Assembly: GCA_009779835.1 (NCBI GenBank) | Contig: WRBD01000017.1 | Span: 1-55,913, forward strand | DNA from: Defluviitaleaceae bacterium | Lineage (GTDB): Bacteria; Bacillota; Clostridia; Lachnospirales; WQUN01 | Direction of reading: 5' to 3' | Length of the DNA: 55,913 nt | The notes under the pieces: generated by a model | What the model was told of the DNA's origin: nothing | Database searches by the model: none | What the model saw: only the letters and a program-made list of their open reading frames with translations | Part shown: one piece after another, positions 8,992-17,938 of the stretch | How positions within the stretch are numbered: position 1 is the first letter of the stretch | Layout of the letters: every line of letters starts with the position of its first letter | Program-made: the position numbers and the translations under genes

Positions 8992-10714
8992 TAATCCCCT
9001 GACTTTGCGCAATTTCGTGATATTGTGGGCAGTTTTTCAGTAATTCCGCGTGTGTGCCGCGTCCTACGATTTTTCCTTCGTCCATGACTAAGATTTGGTC
9101 GGCGTTGATTATTGTGCCTATGCGTTGCGCGATTACGATTACGGTTGCGTTTGAGGTGTATTCTTTCAGGGCTTTGCGTAATTTTGCATCTGTTTGGAAG
9201 TCCAGTGCGGAAAAGCTATCGTCGAATACGATTATTTCGGGTCTTTTTGCCAATGCGCGTGCTATTGAAAGGCGTTGACGCTGCCCGCCCGAAACATTTG
9301 TACCGGACTGAGAAATTTCGGACGCAAAGCCGTTTTCTTTTTCGTTTATGAAATCAATCGCCTGTGCAACTTCGGCGATTTTTTTTAGTTCGTCGTTTGA
9401 AAGGTCTGGGTTGCCGTAGTGGATGTTCGACTCGATTGTTCCCGAAATAAGCTGCCCTTTTTGCGGAATGTAGCCTATTATTTCCCGTAAATTCGTTTGT
9501 TTTACGTTTCGGATATCCACGCCGCCAACCCTTATTCTGCCGGAAGATACATCGTAAAAACGCAGAAGTAACTGAGCAATTGTGGATTTTCCCGCGCCTG
9601 TCGCTCCTACTACCGCGGTTGTTTGACCGGGTAGCGCGGTAAAACTTATGTCTTCGACCGCACAAGCCTCCGCACCTTCATAGCTGAAATAAACTCCGTC
9701 AAACTCAACTTTGCCACGTTCGTTCTGCGAAAATTCTTGCGGAGTTTCCGTGTCCAAAATTGAAAGCTCCGTGTCTAAAACTTCTTTAATGCGTTTCGCG
9801 GAAACCTGCGCCCGCGGAACCATCACAAGAACCATTGATATCATCATAAATGCAAAAAGCACCTGCATTGTGTATTGAAAAAATGCCATCATGTCGCCGA
9901 TTAAAAGCCCTGAATCCGCAATTTGATGCGCCCCGAACCAAATGATTGACACCTGCGTAAACCCAAGCATAAAAATCATCAGAGGGTTAACAAGCGCCAT
10001 CATTTTTGCGATAAAAAGCCCGAGGTCGCGCAAATCGGTGTTTGTTTGGTCGAAGCGTGCCGTCTCGTGCGTCTGTGTTCCGAACGCGCGAATTACTTGC
10101 AATCCATGCAAAATTTCCCGCGAAACCTTGTTCAAATTATCCGTTTTCTCTTGAATAATCGTAAATTTTGGCATAACAATTGACACAAGCAGCATCACAA
10201 TTCCAAGAAGAACAACTACCGCAAGCCCTAAAATCCAGCTTAAGCTCGGTGCGCGGTGCAGTGCCATAATGATTCCGCCCACTGCAAGAATCGGCGCGTA
10301 AAGCAACATTCGCGGAAAAATATTCACAAGATTCTGCACCTGTGTAACATCGTTTGTACAGCGTGTAATTAATGATGCCGATGAAAACTTATCAAACTCT
10401 GCCTGCGAAAAATTTTCAACTTTAACAAAAAAATCGCGCCGCAAATCCCGTGCCACGCCCGCCGCAATTTTTGGCGAAAGATACGCCACAATTATAGAAA
10501 ACCCGCCTGCCAGCAATGCAAAAAAAAGCATTTTCGCGCCCGTAAGTAAAATAAAATCCGTACGTGAAACGCCTGTTTGCACAGAATAAACGATGCCGTC
10601 ATTCACAATGGACGACATTAGTGTAGGCAAAAAAAGCTCCGTAAGTGATTGAAGTAACAGCACCACGAAAATAAAACCTATCCAAAAGGGTTTTAAATAT
10701 TTTACTAAGAACAT
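8969..10714 (-). CDS. ABC exporter half-transporter with degenerate ATPase site
   Basis: This 581-residue protein has an exporter membrane domain of six helices (about 1-310) fused to an ATPase domain. Walker A is GATGAGKST (about 368-376), the signature is VSGGQRQRLSIARAL, and Walker B reads IIVFDD, so Asp replaces the catalytic Glu. The switch loop reads VIAQRIG, with Gln in place of His. These two changes mark the degenerate subunit of heterodimeric exporters (BmrC/LmrC/TM287 type), which need a partner subunit with a full site. No partner gene is next to it: the downstream neighbour is the opposing M23 gene, overlapping by 23 bases. AGGGAG six bases before the ATG supports the start. The substrate is unknown; drugs, lipids or peptides are typical. 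Confidence 0.9.
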   Translation of the reverse strand: MFLVKYLKPFWIGFIFVVLLLQSLTELFLPTLMSSIVNDGIVYSVQTGVSRTDFILLTGAKMLFFALLAGGFSIIVAYLSPKIAAGVARDLRRDFFVKVENFSQAEFDKFSSASLITRCTNDVTQVQNLVNIFPRMLLYAPILAVGGIIMALHRAPSLSWILGLAVVVLLGIVMLLVSIVMPKFTIIQEKTDNLNKVSREILHGLQVIRAFGTQTHETARFDQTNTDLRDLGLFIAKMMALVNPLMIFMLGFTQVSIIWFGAHQIADSGLLIGDMMAFFQYTMQVLFAFMMISMVLVMVPRAQVSAKRIKEVLDTELSILDTETPQEFSQNERGKVEFDGVYFSYEGAEACAVEDISFTALPGQTTAVVGATGAGKSTIAQLLLRFYDVSSGRIRVGGVDIRNVKQTNLREIIGYIPQKGQLISGTIESNIHYGNPDLSNDELKKIAEVAQAIDFINEKENGFASEISQSGTNVSGGQRQRLSIARALAKRPEIIVFDDSFSALDFQTDAKLRKALKEYTSNATVIVIAQRIGTIINADQILVMDEGKIVGRGTHAELLKNCPQYHEIAQSQGIINPQNKT

Positions 10715-10873
10715 GAAAAGCTCCCTGTGACAAAACTATTTTCATTTGTAATGGAAAGTATGTTAGAATGCCACAGTTTAGCATTGTTTTATTCCTATTT
10801 CAATGGGGCTTCGCAATGAATACAACAACATATCCATGTTGTGCAAAGAAAAACGCGATTTTTGGAGGTCAAT

Positions 10874-11473
10874 ATGATTAGGAACAAACTACTTATTGCA
10901 TTTGACGGAACAAATGCCACGGGTAAAACAACCTTAATTTACTCCGTAGCATCCCGATTAAAAGAGCAAGGGATTAACTGTGAAGTATTGATAGAACCTG
11001 CACGTAATAGCCCTACCGCCGATGCCATTTTGCTGTACAATCAAGGCAGCTTCGATATGCCTGCCCAGTTAGAGCTTTTTGCGATGCATATAGTACAGTG
11101 TGTTAGAGCAACCAAAAACGGAACTCTGATTATTTCCGACAGAACACCTATCAGCACTATGGCATATAATGACATGCTAATAATAAACAGAACCAAACAT
11201 GAGGAAAATTTAATAGATGTAGCTGAATCTTTTACAAATATTTGGACAGCCTACTACGATATTATTTTTTATTGCCAAGATTATTTTGCGTCTACGCAGG
11301 ACGACGATAAGATTCGAAGAGGGGATGATGATTTCCAAAGAATCCTTGATACCAAAACAAGGCAATTATACGAGAAAGCAGATGCTAATCTAATTTACAT
11401 TCCCAAGGGGTTGTCACTTAACGATAGGACTGATTTTGTTCTTAGTGAACTAAAAAAATCACACAACTGCTAA
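10874..11473 (+). CDS. P-loop nucleoside/nucleotide kinase-like protein (dTMP kinase-like)
   Basis: The 199-residue protein has a clear P-loop GTNATGKTT (12-20), a DRTPIST motif near residue 95 in the position of the DRY/R motif of thymidylate kinases, and an overall length close to Tmk. Sequence outside these motifs is atypical, so it may act on another nucleotide, a nucleoside or a small phosphorylated compound. I use the ATG at 10874 because TGGAGG stands five bases before it; the longer in-frame start at 10841 has no such site. It stands alone, divergent from the ABC transporter. Confidence 0.65.
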   Translation: MIRNKLLIAFDGTNATGKTTLIYSVASRLKEQGINCEVLIEPARNSPTADAILLYNQGSFDMPAQLELFAMHIVQCVRATKNGTLIISDRTPISTMAYNDMLIINRTKHEENLIDVAESFTNIWTAYYDIIFYCQDYFASTQDDDKIRRGDDDFQRILDTKTRQLYEKADANLIYIPKGLSLNDRTDFVLSELKKSHNC

Positions 11474-11695
11474 GGCATATAAGAGATATACAATAAGAAT
11501 TTACATGTTGAACACTATAAAAGTTCATTTTTCAACACGCTTTTTATAAATATTATGGGGATTGGAAAAAATCACGCTGTTTTCCTTTCTGCAACACACT
11601 TTAACACGATTGTAAAAAAGGATTCATGTTAAGATGCACCCTCTTGCCATTACAGGGAAATAGGTGTAGTGAATATAATGCTTATACTACAAGGT

Positions 11696-12693
11696 TTATC
11701 TTTCATAAATCAATGGTTTAATTTCTTTTAACAGTACTCGGTAAAATTCCGTTTTATTATCCATCATCACAAAATGGCCTGCATCGCTAAACGAAAAAAA
11801 TGCTTTCTGAGGTGCGGTAATCTCCTCAAAATATTCCTTGGCTGCGATATATGGCGTGGTAAAGTCTTGTTCGCCCATGATATAAAAAACAGGGATGTCG
11901 TAAGAAGTGCCGAAATTGCGAACATCACACTCATTAAACAAGAAACGCATGATAGGCTCTTGATAACGCAATATGTCCTTACTGAAATAACCCTTATCTT
12001 TCAAGCTGTAATGAGGTGAGGACATGACAGCCAGCAAGAATTTTACGCCGCCCTCAGCAAGACCATATTTAGCTTGATACGTCCTGACATTCAACAACTT
12101 TTCTTTAAGTTTTTCATCGTATATTTCAAGAGGATATGGGGCTAATGATTTTATGGCGGCTATATCTTTCTTGTTACCTTTGGTATTTGCTGCATTGAGC
12201 AGCTTATCAAATCCCATACGCTCGTTTCCCGAAAATTAACTACCTGTCCCAGCGATATATAAGCGATGTAATCATGCGGATAAGTCTGCACAAGTGCCGT
12301 TCCAATAACCGCTCCCCAGCTATGGCCTAATACAATAATTTGGTTTTTATTTAGTTTTTGCTTGATATATTGAGTTACTTCATGGGCATCCTTTAGAGAT
12401 TGCTCAAAACTCAAAGTTTTAAGAACAGTCTCAGGGTCATTCATAAAGAACGTTTTGCCTGAATTCCGCTGATCCCATTGAACTACTGTATATTCCTTCT
12501 CCAGTTCGTATTGAAATTTGTGCAGAAAAGGCATTACTGGCTGACCTGGGCCACCATGAAGGAATAAGATGATAGGATTTTTAGTATCTTCGCCCCTAAA
12601 ATATAAAACCTGTGAAATTCCACCGATTGTAGCAGTTTCCAGCAAATCAATTCCAGTGGCTTTAATTCTTTTCCGCTTAGATAAAAAAGCCAT
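11696..12693 (-). pseudogene. Alpha/beta hydrolase (prolyl-iminopeptidase-like), frameshifted
   Basis: Two overlapping frames together encode one hydrolase of about 330 residues. The first (12693 down to 12160) holds the oxyanion motif HGGPG and the nucleophile elbow GHSWG. The second (12217 down to 11696) holds the acid in MGEQDFTT and the histidine in DAGHF. The frames join if one A is restored in the short A-run at 12225-12227 (T-run on the plus strand), giving the natural reading ...NFREN-ERMGFDK. The catalytic triad would then be complete. A single-base loss in a homopolymer can be a recent mutation or a sequencing error. AGAGG nine bases before the first ATG and a good promoter upstream indicate the gene was functional until recently. 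Confidence 0.8.
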
Positions 12694-12753
12694 ATTGTAA
12701 AACCTCTTTCATAGTGGTGTGGTGTCTTATCTAATATAAATTTTCTGCGATAA

Positions 12754-12783
12754 ATCATAGCATTCTCGTTGTATCAAGGTCAA
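12754..12783 (-). promoter_or_regulatory. Candidate promoter of the hydrolase gene
   Basis: Minus-strand TTGACC (12783-12778) and TATGAT (12759-12754) are 18 bases apart, about 60 bases upstream of the hydrolase start codon. Confidence 0.55.
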
Positions 12784-12816
12784 CGTAAAATCGGGGCTAC
12801 CCTGAAACTTTCCTTA

Positions 12817-13209
12817 GGGCGTGTCGACAATAAAATCATGATATAATTGGGAAAGCCTAGAAATGGTGTTCTCAATGAATGAAGCATACAGAAGGCACGA
12901 TATTTCCGACATACTGTGGATGGTCATTGAACCGCACACTATTGGAAATAAAGGCACTTGGGGTGGAAATGCAAAGGACACACGGCAGTTTATAAACGGA
13001 GTGTTTTGGATATTGCGAACGGGTACGCCGTGGCGTGATTTGCCCCCATGTTACGGCAACTGGAATGCTGTTCAACGTCGTTTTTGCAGATGGCGCGGAA
13101 TTGCAACGCGGTATGCCAAACACACCAAGTCATTCCTTGCCGCAGTTCAGATAGCCTGTACCGTAAGCTATTTGAAATCACTCATATAATATCTATTGTC
13201 GACACAGCC
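12817..13209 (+). mobile_element. Internally deleted IS5-family element (393 bp)
   Basis: The element is bounded by 16-bp terminal inverted repeats: GGGCGTGTCGACAATA at 12817-12832 and its near complement at 13194-13209 (14 of 16 positions agree). TA dinucleotides flank both ends, compatible with a TA target duplication. A full IS of this type is about 0.8-0.9 kb. Here the transposase has lost its DDE core, so the element cannot move by itself but keeps both ends and might be mobilised by a full copy. Confidence 0.8.
12863..13189 (+). pseudogene. IS5-family transposase, N- and C-termini fused by deletion
   Basis: The 108-codon frame begins with the conserved N-terminal domain of IS5-group transposases (YRRHDIS, GTWGGN, GVFWILRTGTPWRDLPP, RRFCRWR). 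It then jumps directly to the conserved C-terminal tail RGIATRYAK...SFLAAVQ. The whole catalytic DDE region of about 150 residues is missing. The join occurs at a shared RWR, which occurs in both regions of family members, so recombination between short repeats is likely. The frame is intact across the join, and a small DNA-binding product might still be made. The first ATG has no clear ribosome binding site; ATG 12875 is an alternative. Confidence 0.85.
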
Positions 13210-13312
13210 TATGCCACCTGCTCTAAAATAACGGTGAACCCCAATCGTTGGATTGACTGAATATTGCGGTTAAGGATTTTATCCCGGTTGATTTCGTTAT
13301 AATAGTTGGAAC

Positions 13313-13528
13313 CTAAATCGCGGAATGGCTCCTTTTTTTCAAAATACTGTAAATGGATAAGAGCATACTGTGGGCTATGGCGACCATAGCCCTTTTACCG
13401 CCGCGTCTGGCGGATATTTTTTTGTATCTTGCATATAAAAAACAATCGGTGTTCCTGATGGCTGACCTCGCGCACTCAACGAGGGTAGACTTTATGAACT
13501 TATTGCCTTTGCGGATTTTTGTACTCAT
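13313..13528 (-). pseudogene. IS110-family transposase C-terminal fragment
   Basis: The minus strand encodes a 71-residue piece with the conserved tail of IS110/IS116/IS902 transposases: a Lys/Arg-rich stretch, KGNKFIKSTLVECA, then ISARRGGKRAMVAIAHSML. Just upstream another frame continues with ANKKSG followed by stops, so the remaining gene has decayed by frameshift and deletion. No catalytic DEDD part is left and I see no element ends. Confidence 0.7.
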
Positions 13529-13621
13529 CTTCCTATATTTATCTCCCGCTTTTTTTGTTTGCCAATTAATAGACCTCTTTCACAGCCGGATAAAATTATT
13601 TTCAAATCTGAAACAAACCCC

Positions 13622-13681
13622 TTGACAAATGTAATAAAAGAAAATAATCTTACATAAAATAATTTAGATAAAATATTTTAT
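13622..13681 (+). promoter_or_regulatory. Promoter and palindromic operator candidate of the fab operon
   Basis: A perfect -35 TTGACA (13622-13627) is followed after 17 bases by a weak -10 TAATCT (13645-13650). A perfect 14-bp palindrome ATAAAATATTTTAT lies at 13668-13681, just past the expected start point and before the regulator gene. FabT-type MarR regulators bind AT-rich palindromes in their own operon promoters, so this is the best operator candidate; the assignment is inference. Confidence 0.5.
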
Positions 13682-13707
13682 ATAAAAATTTTGAAAGAAG
13701 AAGATAA

Positions 13708-14148
13708 ATGTTAGAAAAAAATTTTGAAACCTTATATTTAATGTTCCGTTCAAATTACTTTAAACGTTTGTTAGAAAAAATCGGCACAAACGAAGGCAGT
13801 TTAAGTGCGACTGAAAGTTATTGCGTTGAAATTATTTATTTACTTGGAAAGCCAAAAATTTCGGAGTTTGCGCAATACTTAAACCTATCCATTCCGAACA
13901 CAAATTATAAAATCAACAGTCTTGTAAAAAAAGGCTATGTCGTAAGAGAGCAATCCACAACAGACCTAAGAGAGCAGTATTTATGCGTTACAGATAAGTT
14001 TCTAAGTTATTACGGTTTAAACGATAAAATAATTGCGCTGTTAATGCAGCGGATAAGGGATGAATTTTCGCCGCAGAACGTTGAAAAATTAGATGAGATG
14101 ATTCAACAAATAATTACAATAATGCAAACGACAGCAGAGGAAATATAA
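13708..14148 (+). CDS. fabT: MarR-family regulator, probable FabT
   Basis: The 146-residue protein has the MarR winged-helix pattern, with recognition region KISEFAQYLNLSIPNTNYKI and a wing before DLREQYLCVTDK. It is the first gene of the fatty-acid operon and its stop overlaps the fabH start (TAATG). This is the position held by FabT in streptococci and related Firmicutes, where it represses fab genes when acyl-ACP signals excess. The name rests on family plus position. A GAAAGAAGAAGA stretch serves as a modest ribosome binding site. Confidence 0.8.
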   Translation: MLEKNFETLYLMFRSNYFKRLLEKIGTNEGSLSATESYCVEIIYLLGKPKISEFAQYLNLSIPNTNYKINSLVKKGYVVREQSTTDLREQYLCVTDKFLSYYGLNDKIIALLMQRIRDEFSPQNVEKLDEMIQQIITIMQTTAEEI

Positions 14149-15095
14149 TGATAAAAATTATAGGAACGGGCAGAAAATTACCCGAGCGTTCTGTCTCAAA
14201 TGATGAATTGGCCGCGATGGTTGACACAAGTGACGAATGGATTACATCTCGGACGGGAATAAAAAATCGATTCGTATGTACGAAAGAAAGCCTAACCGAC
14301 TTAGCGGAAGGCGCGGCACGTATTGCCCTTGAAAAAGCAAATCTTTCGCCGCAAGAAATAGAAATGATTATCTGTCCGACAATTGCAGGAGATTTTTCAT
14401 TTCCGTCGCTTGCGTGTTGTTTAGCGCAACGTCTTAACGTAAAATGCCCCGCTTTTGATATTAATGCCGCGTGTTCGGGTTTTATTTACGGCTTGGAAAT
14501 CGCCGAATCGCTTATTTCAAAATATAAAAATATTTTAATAGTTGGCGCGGATATGATGTCACGTTTGATTGACTGGAACGACCGCGCATCTTGCGTTCTT
14601 TTCGGGGACGGCGCGGGGGCTTGCGTTGTTACAAGCGGCGGCGCGTTAAAATATATTCGTAATAACGCCGACGCAAACCCGGAAATGCTTTTCGCAAAAT
14701 CGCGTACGGGCAACAGCCCTTTTACTAATGAAGAATCGGACGGCGGATTCGCCGCAATGCAAGGGCAGGACGTTTATAAATTTGCGGTTACGGCGGTAGG
14801 GGAAGAAATAAATCTTGCGCTTGCAAAATTAAATTTAAGCGCGGCGGATATTGATTATTTCGTTTTACACCAAGCAAACAGCAGAATTATTGACGGAGTA
14901 AGAACACGCTTGAAACAACCTCCCGAGAAGTTTCCGATGAATATCGACAAATACGCAAACACCACCGCCGCCACAATTCCAATTCTTCTTGACGAAATGA
15001 TTGATGAAGAAAAAGTTAAAACGGGCAACACTTTAATGATGGTCGGTTTCGGCGCGGGAATGACAACAGGAACGTGCGTTATGGTTTGGGAGTAA
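14148..15095 (+). CDS. fabH: Beta-ketoacyl-ACP synthase III
   Basis: FabH starts fatty-acid synthesis by condensing an acyl-CoA with malonyl-ACP. The 315-residue protein has the full Cys-His-Asn triad: Cys109 in NAACSGF, His241 in LHQAN and Asn271 in ANTTAATIP. The C-terminus keeps GFGAGMTTG. Length is normal for the family. It follows fabT with a one-base overlap. Confidence 0.96.
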   Translation: MIKIIGTGRKLPERSVSNDELAAMVDTSDEWITSRTGIKNRFVCTKESLTDLAEGAARIALEKANLSPQEIEMIICPTIAGDFSFPSLACCLAQRLNVKCPAFDINAACSGFIYGLEIAESLISKYKNILIVGADMMSRLIDWNDRASCVLFGDGAGACVVTSGGALKYIRNNADANPEMLFAKSRTGNSPFTNEESDGGFAAMQGQDVYKFAVTAVGEEINLALAKLNLSAADIDYFVLHQANSRIIDGVRTRLKQPPEKFPMNIDKYANTTAATIPILLDEMIDEEKVKTGNTLMMVGFGAGMTTGTCVMVWE

Positions 15096-15123
15096 AAAAA
15101 TTATCATACAGGAGGAAATTAAA

Positions 15124-15342
15124 ATGTTAGAACAACTTACCACGGTGTTAAGGAATTACAAATCGGACGACAGTCTTCAGGTTGCGGAAACAACTACGTT
15201 TGAAGAGCTTAGTTTGGATTCACTCGATGTCGTTCAATTAATAATGGACATTGAAGAGGAATTCGGCGTAACAATCGAGTTAGACAAGTCTATGAAAGAT
15301 GTAGGCTCACTTCTTACAGTAATTGCGGCGGCGAAAAGCTAA
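15124..15342 (+). CDS. acpP: Acyl carrier protein
   Basis: The 72-residue acidic protein carries acyl chains on a phosphopantetheine arm attached to Ser33 in the motif LDSLDVV. It is slightly shorter than the usual 75-80 residues. AGGAGG stands eight bases before the ATG. fabK begins one base after its stop. Confidence 0.95.
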   Translation: MLEQLTTVLRNYKSDDSLQVAETTTFEELSLDSLDVVQLIMDIEEEFGVTIELDKSMKDVGSLLTVIAAAKS

Positions 15343-15343
15343 A

Positions 15344-16291
15344 ATGTTAAAGACAGTTCTTTGCGATTTACTTGACATTAAATATCCCATTTTTCAAGGG
15401 GGTATGGCATGGATTTCCGATGCCGAACTTGCCTCGGCAGTTTCCGACGCGGGCGGTATCGGTATTATTGCCGCAGGCAACTCGCCCGCCGAACATGTAT
15501 TAAATGAAATAAAAAAAATTAAAAAAATGACCGATAGGCCTTTCGGCGTTAATGTCATGCTTATGAGTCGATACGCCCACGAAGTTGCACAAGTTGCCGC
15601 CGACGAAAAAGTAAAAATAATCGTAACAGGCGCGGGCAATCCCGCAAAGCACATGAAAATGTGGACAGAATACGGCGCGAAAGTAATTCCCGTTGTGCCA
15701 TCGGTGGCTTTGGCTAAACTTATGGAACGCTGCGGCGCGTCTGCTGTGATTGCCGAAGGCGGCGAAGCGGGCGGGCATGTCGGTGACATCACGACGATGG
15801 CGTTGGTTCCGCAAGTGTGCGACGCGGTGAAAATTCCCGTTATAGCCGCAGGCGGAATCGGCGACGGCAGGGGCATAGCCGCCGCATTGATGTTGGGCGC
15901 GTGCGGGGTTCAGGTCGGTACAAGATTTTTAACCGCGATGGAGTGCGTTGTTCACGAAAATTATAAAAACATGGTTTTAAAAGCCAAGGACATCGACACG
16001 CTTTTCGCGGGAAAGCGTGTGGGTCATCCCATTCGTGCATTAAAAAATAATTTCGTGCGCGAATACTTAAAAAAAGAATATGACAGCTCTGTTTCCGATG
16101 AAGAATTATTAAAATTCGGGGAAGGCAGGTTTAAACTTGCCGCAGTTGATGGCGATATTAAAGAAGGCTGTTTTCTTGCGGGGCAAATTGCGGGTATTGT
16201 GAACCGGGAGCAAAGCGCGAAAGAAATCATTGAAGAAATGTTTGCACAAGCGGAAGAAATTTTAAACGGAGCGAAAAAATTTTATGAATAA
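15344..16291 (+). CDS. fabK: Enoyl-ACP reductase II (FMN, NAD(P)H)
   Basis: FabK performs the last reduction of each elongation cycle and replaces FabI in many Firmicutes. The 315-residue protein has the nitronate-monooxygenase/FabK barrel: PIFQGGMAWIS at the start, GVNVML, the EGGEAGGHVG loop at the flavin site, and IPVIAAGGIGDGRG plus GVQVGTRFL at the phosphate-binding end. I start at 15344, one base beyond the acpP stop, because the protein then begins at the conserved position; the earlier in-frame start would overlap acpP. It overlaps fabD by eight bases. A related gene lies at 24423. Confidence 0.93.
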   Translation: MLKTVLCDLLDIKYPIFQGGMAWISDAELASAVSDAGGIGIIAAGNSPAEHVLNEIKKIKKMTDRPFGVNVMLMSRYAHEVAQVAADEKVKIIVTGAGNPAKHMKMWTEYGAKVIPVVPSVALAKLMERCGASAVIAEGGEAGGHVGDITTMALVPQVCDAVKIPVIAAGGIGDGRGIAAALMLGACGVQVGTRFLTAMECVVHENYKNMVLKAKDIDTLFAGKRVGHPIRALKNNFVREYLKKEYDSSVSDEELLKFGEGRFKLAAVDGDIKEGCFLAGQIAGIVNREQSAKEIIEEMFAQAEEILNGAKKFYE

Positions 16292-17192
16292 AACAGCTAT
16301 TGTTTTTCCCGGACAGGGCGCGCAAAAAGTTGGAATGTGTTTCGATTTTTATGAAAAATTTGATTCCGTGAAAAAAATTTTTGATTCTTTGGACAAATCA
16401 AGCAGGGAATTAATTTTTGAAGGCCCGCAAGAGTTGCTTAATTTGACGATTAACGCGCAGCCATCTCTTTTCGCCGCGGATTTAGCTTGTGTGGCGGCAT
16501 TAAAAGAAATCGGATTTGAAGCTGATGGTGCGGCGGGTTTTTCGCTTGGCGAAATTCCCGCGTTGGTTTACGGCGGCGTTTTTGATTTTGCGCAGGGTTT
16601 GGAGTTTATAAATTTCCGCGCAAAAACCATGCAAAACTGCGCGGAAAAAAATAAAGGCGGGATGGCGGCAGTTATGGGACTTTCGGCGGAAGCCGTAGTT
16701 TCGGTTTGTGAGGAAATAAACGGCGCGTATCCCGCGAATTTCAACAGTAAAATTCAAACAGTGGTTGCGTTTTCCGAAAATTCTTTTCACGAATTGTCGC
16801 AAGCCGTTTCTTCTCTAAAAGGAAAAATAATAAAATTAGCCGTAAGCGGCGCATTTCACAGCCCGCTAATGAACGAAGCCGCAGACGAAATAAAAAATTT
16901 TTTGGAAATAATAAAATTAAACGACGCGGCTAAACCGATTTATTCAAATGTTACAGCGCAGGCTTACGGCGACCCCAAGGATTTGCTTTCGCGGCACGTA
17001 AACAGCCCCGTCAAATGGCACGATACAATCGAAAACATGATTAACGATGGATTTGGTACATTTATCGAAGCAGGGCCGGGTAAAACGCTTACGGGATTAA
17101 TTAAAAAAATAAACCCCGACGTAAAAGTTTTTAATGTATTTGATTTGCAGTCACTTGAGAGTTTAACGAATGGGTTTATTGGTGATTTGTGA
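16284..17192 (+). CDS. fabD: Malonyl-CoA:ACP transacylase
   Basis: FabD moves malonyl groups from CoA to ACP. The 302-residue protein starts with the typical VFPGQGAQKVGM. The nucleophile is Ser87 in GFSLGE, where the usual His of GHSLG is Phe; the second catalytic residue His192 is in GAFHSPLM, and Arg112 that holds the malonyl carboxylate is present. The GHSLG change occurs next to the nucleophile, not at it. It overlaps both neighbours by a few bases. Confidence 0.94.
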   Translation: MNKTAIVFPGQGAQKVGMCFDFYEKFDSVKKIFDSLDKSSRELIFEGPQELLNLTINAQPSLFAADLACVAALKEIGFEADGAAGFSLGEIPALVYGGVFDFAQGLEFINFRAKTMQNCAEKNKGGMAAVMGLSAEAVVSVCEEINGAYPANFNSKIQTVVAFSENSFHELSQAVSSLKGKIIKLAVSGAFHSPLMNEAADEIKNFLEIIKLNDAAKPIYSNVTAQAYGDPKDLLSRHVNSPVKWHDTIENMINDGFGTFIEAGPGKTLTGLIKKINPDVKVFNVFDLQSLESLTNGFIGDL

Positions 17193-17938
17193 TGACTATG
17201 CTAAAAGGAAAAACAGCGGTAATAACGGGCGGGTCGCGAGGAATTGGTTGCGCTGTCGCTCTAATGATGGCGGAAAACGGCGCGGATATTGCCGTTATTT
17301 TTTCGGGAAGTGAAGCCGCCGCAAACGAAACAGTCGCAAGCGCGGATAAATTCGGTGTAAAAGCAAGAGCGTATCAATGCGACGTTTCCGATTTTGCGCA
17401 ATCAAAAATCGTTTGCGAAAATATTTTTAAAGAGTTCGGTAAAATTGACATTCTTGTAAACAACGCAGGAATCACCAAAGACGGCTTAATGCTCGCCATG
17501 AGCGAAAATGATTTTGATTCCGTTATAGATGTAAATTTAAAAGGCGCGTTTAATTTCGCGCGTCATTTATCGCGTTATATTATGAAATCGCCCGCGGGCA
17601 GAATTATAAATATTTCTTCCGTGTCGGGTATTGCGGGTAATGCCGGGCAAGCAAATTATTCCGCGTCAAAGGCAGGATTAATCGGGCTTACGAAAACAAT
17701 CGCAAAAGAACTCGCAAGCCGCAACGTAACGTGCAACGCAATCGCTCCCGGCTTTATCGAAACCGACATGACCGCGACATTGCCCGAAACTGTTTTAGAA
17801 AAAGTGCAAACCGCCATTCCGTTAAAGCGCATGGGAAGAACCGAAGAAGTTGCCGCTCTTGCGTTGTTTTTAGCCTCGGACGCGGCTTCATATATCACAG
17901 GCGAAGTTATAAAAGTTGACGGAGGTATGTACGCATGA
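17192..17938 (+). CDS. fabG: 3-oxoacyl-ACP reductase
   Basis: FabG reduces beta-ketoacyl-ACP with NADPH. It is a classical short-chain dehydrogenase of 248 residues: TGGSRGIG cofactor loop (12-19), NNAG (90-93) and the Ser143-Tyr156-Lys160 triad, with ANYSASKAG around the last two. The ATG at 17192 overlaps the fabD TGA; an ATG two codons later (17198) fits the family alignment equally well. It ends four bases into fabF (ATGA). Confidence 0.95.
   Translation: MTMLKGKTAVITGGSRGIGCAVALMMAENGADIAVIFSGSEAAANETVASADKFGVKARAYQCDVSDFAQSKIVCENIFKEFGKIDILVNNAGITKDGLMLAMSENDFDSVIDVNLKGAFNFARHLSRYIMKSPAGRIINISSVSGIAGNAGQANYSASKAGLIGLTKTIAKELASRNVTCNAIAPGFIETDMTATLPETVLEKVQTAIPLKRMGRTEEVAALALFLASDAASYITGEVIKVDGGMYA

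Noticed and set aside
13353-13625. Plus-strand 90-codon hydrophobic frame
   Set aside because: It is the complement of the IS110 transposase tail; conserved transposase motifs are on the minus strand.
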